From contig CP136064.1 of assembly GCA_032622095.1 (NCBI GenBank), positions 246,855,827-246,919,826 on the forward strand: 64,000 nt of DNA, given 5' to 3'. This DNA is from Siphonodentalium dalli (taxonomy: Eukaryota > Mollusca > Scaphopoda > Gadilida > Siphonodentaliidae). The notes under the pieces are model-generated. The model did not search any database and was not told the DNA's origin. It saw only the letters and a program-made list of their open reading frames with translations. Each line of letters opens with the position of its first letter. The stretch's first letter is position 1. The position numbers and the translations under genes are program-made. This document shows, piece after piece, positions 53,101 to 62,100 of the stretch.

Positions 53101-56100
53101 GCATATATTTATATTTGGCCAACCGCAATCAAGACCATTGCTCTAAATATCAAGCGACAAATCATGGTAACATAGGCATTGTTGAAATACTAATATTCAA
53201 GGTTGCCACAAAATTATGATGTATGTAGTTACTAGGTTATTGTCAACAAGATGTAAATCCACCGCGATTGTATTTAATATACACATATCTCCAGCAATGA
53301 CTAAGAACCGAAACTTCATCAGCTTCAAGATATACGAAAATATCACGGAAATATTACGAAAATATCACGGAAATATTACAGCTAGGTGCGCAAATTTAAA
53401 GTGCGCGAATTCAAAACTGAGTGAAAAATAGTACTGTGTGAATTTAAATACGAGTAAGGTATTTAATACTTGCAATGTAAGCAATACAATTTAAATAATA
53501 GTTATAGTTATAGTTACAATAACCACTAGTAATTACAATTATAATAATGAGAATACATTTAACCCTTTACCCAACAGAATGGCCCTGTGCCAATGCATTC
53601 TCTTATATATGCGAGTCGACCATAGGTCGCCTCGCATATATAAGAGAATGCATTGGCTTAACACATTAAAAATAATAAAATTGTTAAAGAATGTAAGAAA
53701 AAATGGTAAAAAGTGTTAAAAAAGATTTTTTTTAGGCCAATGCATTCTCTTATATATGCGAGGCGACCTATGGTCGACTCGCATATATAAGAGAATGCAT
53801 TGGCACAGGGCATAACTGTAACTATCACAATGTGGTCAAGGAGCCGGTTCCAATGATAACCATATTTGTATGGTTCTATTGAGACAATGGTTCTATTGAG
53901 ACAGACTGAAGATATTTTAGGCTGTTGAAGCTTTATTTGGACGGTTTTGGCCGGTTTGTTGGGTAAAGGGTTAAAGGCCCACTTAATTTTTGAGTTGCTA
54001 ATTAGTTTTTTATAGTGCCTTGATATTTGCTTGTAATAAAAATCTATGCAATAAAATATGATTAAGATACTATATTTCATCACCATTTGAAACATATGTG
54101 TCTCAGAAGATGCACATAGTCATAGAGAAATAGAAAACAGCTGAAATCATAAAAATGCAACAGAATTCTAACTAAAAATGTATTTTCAATGGAAGGGGAA
54201 TAACTCTATCTTTAAAATATAAAGTTATTCCCCTCCATTGAAAATAATACACTTTGCACAACAAAACCAGATGAAACTTAAGCACAAGAACACATCGGTA
54301 ACTCAACAAAAACAACATTACACCGGATAAGTTGATAATAACAGCTTTGGAACTTCCTCTTTCAAATGGTATATAATATGGCATATATTTTATAATTGTG
54401 ATCTGGCGGTTAGAAAATTAAGTGGGCTTTTAACAAGAGGTTGCACATCAGGTGCTGGCATAACCCCACAGTACCAAACATACATACCAAATATATATGT
54501 CCGAAAAGGATGGACAGACAGACGCATGCATGGATAGACAGATAGATGGATGGACAGATGGACAAAGTCCATCTAATAGCTAGAGGACTCAGAAAAATGT
54601 GACTGAAATAATTCTCAATATTTTGGGCAAAAATTGACTTTAACCCTTTCATGACGGGAGCTGCACTGGTGAAGCATTAAATATCTTGTATCAAGGTATA
54701 TATTGTTAGGCCAATGTATTCTCTTATATATGCGAGGCTCCCTATGGGAGACTCAAATATATAAGAGATTGCATTGGCACAGGGTTTTTGCAAAATTTCA
54801 AGAAACTCCAGACATGGAAGGGTTAACCCATTCTTTACTAAATACCCCATCAACGTGTAGTTCCCTAAGGAAATGTTCAGATAATAAATTCAACATATGA
54901 CAATAGATTGTTTGTTGAACTTATTATTTGAACATTCCTCCACCAATGAATAATAATTCTTCTTCACTTTTATTATCTTTACGACTGTCGTTTGCTCATT
55001 TTTCCTGATCACCCCTCCAGATGAATAATAAACCATTCCAATGTATACTTTTATAAATGGGTGGGAGAATCCAATCAGTATAGAAGGGATGTAAATATAA
55101 CATTTTGTGATATGTGACCCGCCATATCAAATCCAGTCATAAGTCGGGATTTTGTTTACCATGTGCCAATGCATTCTCTTATATATGCGAGTCGACCATA
55201 GGTCGCCTCGCATATATAAGAGAATGCATTATTAAAATTGTAAAAAATTGTTAGGCCAATGCATTCTCTTATATATGTGAGGCGACCTATGGTCGACTCA
55301 CATATATAAGAGAATGCATTGGCACAGGGTAAAAAAATCCCGACTTGCGACTGAATTTGATATGGCGGGTCACATATGTTCCTAAATTATGGATATGACA
55401 TAATATTTAAATACCCACCTTCAAACCTCTGGGACCAGTAACACCCACCGGTCCATGCTGACCATCGATTCCGGGAAATCCAGGCTTTCCGTCTGTTCCG
55501 GGCAGTCCAGGTTTGGCATCTGCTCCATTGTAACCCTGAAACAATTTACGAGACAATGATGAAAACGTAGATCCTTAAGCATGCAGAAACAAAGATGTCT
55601 TAAAGATGCATAATCCGATTAAGTGCCCCTCAATTACTATTTATTTGGATTCGGGGTAAAAAATAATTGATTCGAGTCGAGGAACCCACTTATCAAAGCT
55701 CAGAGATATTAGATACTGATTTTTTAAATCTAATATTTTTCACCATTGAGACTTATAGTGGCCCAGTAAAAAGTTGACGAGCCGACAGTCTCGGTCCAAT
55801 TGCGGATGTAGATGGATAACTCTAAAATCAAGAGGCTTTGAGTTGATAATAAGGCCAAATTTCGTTGATAAATAACACGTTTTGGGTAATTTTATACTAT
55901 AGTTGACAGCGGTTATAATTATTTTTGGGCAATTAAACGATTCTGATAACTGAAATGGCATTTCTAAAAATGTTGTTGTTGGAATCTGATTATATGGGGA
56001 CCATCGAATCGGACTGAGTACCTTTAAGCAGCAGAAATAATAATGCATGCATAAGGCCATAAAAAAAAAAAGACAATAGTTAACTGTTCTGAGTAGCGAT

Positions 56101-59100
56101 ATTTAGGCCGGCTCAGATTTAATTTATTTTTATGTTATGTAATGATGACCCTCCAACACCCATGGCAAAATACAGTCCGCCCCTTTTTAAATTAACTTAA
56201 AATTTGTCAGTGATGTCTGTGTGATGATATAATCTGGTTTACCCCTTTCATGACGGGAGCTGCGCTGTTGCAGCATTAAAGATCATGTGCCAGTGCATTC
56301 TCTTATATATGCAAGTTTCCCATACGGAACCTCGCATATATAAGAGAATGAATGCACTGGCTTTCAAGATCAATATTATTAGGTCAATGTATTCTCTTAA
56401 ATAAGTGAGGTTCCCTATGGGAGACTCGCATATATAAGAGAATATATTGGCACAGGATAGTTAATGTTGCACCAGCACAGCTCCCATCATGAAAGGATTT
56501 AATATAATACTTGCTTACTTATTTCACACCCATTGACGTGAGGCACATGTATTCAACAGAATCCCAGCCATTGAATACATATTATTGTATAACTCTAGTG
56601 GGGTATGAGCCAGAACTATTATTGTTGACTTTGCCACCAAGAAAGATGACGTACATTACATCAACGATCTGCTTCGGGTGATGCCCTGATTATTACTGGT
56701 TATTCATCAAGACTTAAATTACAATAAAGGTAGCTATATTATCAATGAAGTTGACAGTAATTGATTCAACATATCTGACACAGCGGTGTAGAATAAATTT
56801 CAGGAAGCACCAGTCAGAAGGGTTGAACACTTTTTAAATCACCACAAAAGTCCCAAAAATAGAGATTGGAAAATTTTTAACAAATCAGTTTCAGCTGTTT
56901 TGACATGTATAACTTTCCTCATGTTAGACATGTAAACAACAATATGGCAATAGAAATATAATTAATAAATGTTTATTTACAGTTATTACACTTTAACACT
57001 TTAACGACATGTGTAATTTTAGTACAATTTATGCCACACATATATATAAGGAGGGACTTTCCTTTGTCACTGAATAATGCACTGAAAATAAATAATAAAA
57101 AATAAAATCCGTCCCAAGCCATTGCACCCCAATTTTCCAATAAAATAATTTGATGATAATCTTGGAATTTGTTTTTTCTGTTCTTAAAAGGACATGGCTC
57201 ATTCGGACCTCCAAATTTTGTCTACGTAATTTGGAGGGACGTATACGATAGGTTGATAAATACATGAAATATTGATATGCCGGCACAGCCAAAGGCACAG
57301 CCATTTTCCAGCCGTTTTCAATTTTTCGCAACAAGTCAGACAAACGCTCTTTATTGCTACCGTATCAGGAATAGAATAGCACGGATCGCTCTTTTATGTT
57401 TCATGTCGTGCAAATGGCTATTTTTTGTTTGGTACCCAAACACCTCGTTCACAGTTGCATATTTCATTACTTCAATGCGTTTTTTTGGGTTACAGAATGC
57501 TCGTAGAAAGGTAGTTATGGTAATTCGATACCGGGAAAAATTCAAACGCGAATAATATTATTTGTATTTTGGAGCACAAACCGCCATGTGGCTTTAATAT
57601 AGCACTTTCTAATAATAATTGAATTTAATGCTCTTTGTATCATTATTACTCCGTTCACTGTTTCCGTTATCCATCCACTGAAAATGAAATCTCAGCTATA
57701 TTCACGTGCGTGCCAGGTAGACACTATTCATACCACCGGGCACTCATTTAACACATGAGCTTTGCCAGACTAAAGTTCCTTGTATAGGAAAACCCTATCA
57801 GAGGCACCAGATATGAGCCAAATGGATCAATATAAATAGACCACAACGCACATCTTATTCGAGAATATTTTATCAAATGAGTGGCGGATGGTGCAAGGAT
57901 ATATTTAACTGTAACTTTAAATATGCACTGAGTTCAATGAAATGTTCAAGATTATGATGCAAGTTGTGTTCTGTATTTATTCTACACCGCTGTGTCAGAT
58001 ATGTTGAATCAATTACTGTCATCTTCATTGATACTATAGCTACCTTTATTTTTATTTTAATCTGACGAATAACCAGTAATGATCAGGGCATCACCCGAAG
58101 CAGATCATTAACGTAATGTATGTCATCTTTCTTGGTGGCAAAGTCAACATTAATAGTTCTGGCTCATATCCCACTAGAGTTATACAATAATATGTATTCA
58201 ATGGCTGGGATTCTGTTGAATACATGTGCCTCACGTCAATGGGTGTGAAATAAGTAAGCAAGTATCATATTAAATCCTTTCATGATGGGAGCTGTGCTGG
58301 TGCAACATTAACTATCCCGTGCCAGTACATTCTCTTATATATGAGTCTCCCATAGAGAGCCTCGCATATATGAGAGAATACACTGGCACAGGATTGTTAA
58401 AGCTCCAGCAGCACAGCTCTCATCATGAAAGGGTTAAATATTGCTAAAAACATTAAGCTATGTATATACCCTTTCTCCCCTATATCCTCTCTCTCCATCG
58501 ACGCCAGGGATTCCGGGCTCGCCATCGGTTCCAGGTATTCCAGGGACACCTTGTATTCCTTGAGATCCGGTTTCACCGGGCGATCCATTTCCAATGTCAA
58601 ATAATCCTGAGCCAGACTCCCCCTGTGAATAACATATCAAGAAAAATTATCTATCTCAGCCCATTAGTTCATTTAAATCCGGAGCCCTAAAATGTGATTA
58701 TGAAAATTCCCAGCTGGATATTTCAATCTAAGATGAGGAATGTTTTTTGCATCTTGATTGTTTTTAGCAAACCAAGTTTCACAAATAATCAAAAGCGAAT
58801 ATACAAAATATCATAAAAATATACAAATATTTAAACTAAGCCAGATAAACAAAATAGCACCTGATACAGACCAATGTTACTCTGTAGTAATACAAAACTA
58901 TTAGTTAAAAGTTCTCAGTGTTATAGGGTATGTGGCATGCCACGCCAGCCGTTGAGGCATGCCACAGGCTCTTTGAAAAGCTAAAATCCTAATATTGCTA
59001 AAGGGTAATAACTCTATAAAGAATGTAACTTTACGAAATAACGGCGATTTGTATGAGAAATTACAACACCACAACAGATCAACTCTGGTGAAATTTAAGT

Positions 59101-62100
59101 CAAATTCTTCTATAGGGTGGGTGGGATTGGGGGAGGTTTGGGTTACATTCTTTAAGACAGTTCTTCAAATATTTCCGTTATTCCGTCAAAAACACTTTTT
59201 CAAATATCTCCGTTATTTAATTAATCAAAATAATTTCTTATTTCTATAATTCGCGCTATTTCGTCATTTCGATGCATTTTTTATTACGCTATTTCGCTGT
59301 ATTTTCCTATTTCACTTTTTCGTGGTATTTCATATTTCGATAATTCGCTATATTTGACATATTATGGGATATTGGCATGCCTCAACGGCTGGCGTGGCAT
59401 GCCACATACCCCATAACACTGAGGAATTTTAACTAATAGTTTTGTATTACTACAGAGTAACATTGGTCTGTATCAGGTGCAAAATAGTTAGTTTCTCAGG
59501 GAATAATTTTTTCAAAGTGAAACTTTTGCCATATGAAAATAGCTTTTGCCAAATTTGAATTATATTTGCATTTGGCAAGTTTTGCAAACAGCAACGCAAA
59601 CCCTGGTAGTAGCAGTACTTACATCACCACCACCTCCACTACCAGCTGGGCCCGGAAGTCCAGGTGGACCTCGAGCACCTTGTGGTCCAACAGGTCCCAT
59701 TGGTCCAATCGATCCAACATGACCTCTGTCTCCCCTCTCACCATGTTTGCCGTGGTGACCTGGTTCACCATCCTGACCCTGAATGAAAATGAACGACATG
59801 TTAGGAGGGTGTTTCGCTCATAAGTGGCTGCATATCCTAAATTACGTTGCCGCAGCATAGATATAACTTTGGTTTGTTTCTACAAAATGACATGTATAAA
59901 TCATTTCCCCGTACTAGTCTATGACCATGCCAAAGAACATTAAAATCTGAAGTTGTGAATAAGTTGTAATGCAAAATCTTCATATGAACAGACAGATAAA
60001 GATTTGAAGGATCATCAATTTAGACCAAGCGACTTTAACCCTTCCGTGACTGGAACTTCTTGTAATTTTGTGAAAACCAATGCATTCTCGTATATATGTG
60101 AGACTCGCATATGGAGCCTTGAATAAATAAGAGAATGCATTGGCCTAAAATATTTACATAACCCTGTAAGCCAGTGCATTCTCTTATATAGCCAGGGCTC
60201 CCTATGGGAGACTTAAATATATAAGAGATTGCAATGGCACAACATCTTTAATGCTGCACCAGCACAGCTCCCATCATGAAAGGGTTAAGCAGCCTTTATA
60301 AATCTGACTAGAACTTTAGCTCTTTCTTTGCTAAATACTGATTGACAAGTAGGTCCCTTAGAAAATGTTCACACAATAAGTTCAACTAAAGTCCATCTAA
60401 ACATTTTCCACAAATGAATAGGAACCCTTCTGCACTTGTATTACCCATTTGTCTGCCTGTCGTCTTATATTTCCTAAACATTCCTCCAGATGAATAAAAT
60501 TCCAATGTATCTGTTGACTATAGTGTGCTATCTTAATTTTGATTGGTCGATAGCTACCCAAGATAAACCTGTGTAGTACCGTGTAAACCCCATTTATAAC
60601 TGTTGGGAGAATCCATTTTGTAAACAAAAGGTTAAAACTCACCCTGCCACCTTTATGTTAAAACTCACCCTGCCACCTTTATGTTAAAACTCACCCTGCC
60701 TCCTTTATGTTAAAACTCACCCTGCCACATTTATGTTAAAACTCACCCTGTCTCCTTTATGTTAAAACTCACCCTGTCACCTTTATGTTAAAACTCACCC
60801 TGTCACCTTTATGTTAAAACTCACCCTGCCATCTTTATGTTAAAACCCACCCTGTCTCCTTTATGTTAAAACTCACCCTGTCACTCACCCTGCCACCTTT
60901 ATGTTAAAACTCACCATGCCACCTTTAAGACCTACAAGTCCTGGGTATCCAACCTCTCCTTTGACACCTTGAGCTCCCTATAAGTAGAAATGTTTATCAA
61001 CCTCAATAAGATAATAAGATAATTTTATTCTTCTATAGTAACAACATATGTTAGTTACATGAATAAAAGTACATGTACGGACATTAAACACTACATAGAA
61101 TATAAGACAATGACATGTGTATAAACAATAACAACAATATATAGTAACATACACCTCTAGTTGTATATGTATAAGGGTGGCTTAGTTTGATTACTGGTGG
61201 ACACTTGATAGATGCGTTGCTTCGATTTTTATGGTTGAGTGGGCATGATTAAGCATTCATTTGAAGAGATCACTTCAGTCCACTCAAAATTAAAGATGCA
61301 TAATCCGAATTAATGCTCCAAAATTCTTTGGCTTCGGGGTAAAAAATATTTGATTCGAGTCAAGGAACCCACCCATCAAAGCTCAGGGTGAACAGATATC
61401 AATTTATGAAATTTGTTATTTCTCAAGATGTCTACTTATTTGTGGCACAGAAATAAAATGTCAAACCGACGGTCTCGGACATAATTGCAGATAACTCTAA
61501 AATCAAGTGGTAATACAGCCAAATTTCATGATACTCAAGTGATAATACGGCCATATTTTGTTGAACAACATACAAAATAAGGTAACCAGATAATGAACTT
61601 GGTGATGCTAGCCCACAGTGCAGGGTAGTGTAACAAAATTCACCTTCTGGGGACCTCATTTCTGCAAATTTCAAGCACCATATTTTGAGGCCAGCTAGCC
61701 TATCATTGAGCGCTGTTGGTACAAAATAATATTATAAGTTACGGGCCGAGCCTAAAATTGATATCGATGAGCCTTACATGACACCATATCTGACCACTAA
61801 GTGTCCCGTAATGTATTTATTATGTCAGTGGACAAAATCCAGCATATCCCTTTAATTAATCGTCGCTGTAATTTATTGTAATTTGGTCAGATAAATGTGT
61901 CGTCTGTGACCATTAACTTATGTAACATCACTGTGACGCGTCATGGGCGTTGAACATCAATGCATTGAGTCAATAGCTAATTACCAGAAGTAGGACAACT
62001 TGTTGAGTTTGATAGTAAATTTACGAGTCTTTAGAATTCCTCAAATATATCGCATGCAGGTTTTGTTACATGGTACTATGTCTTTAAATTCACAGAAAAT

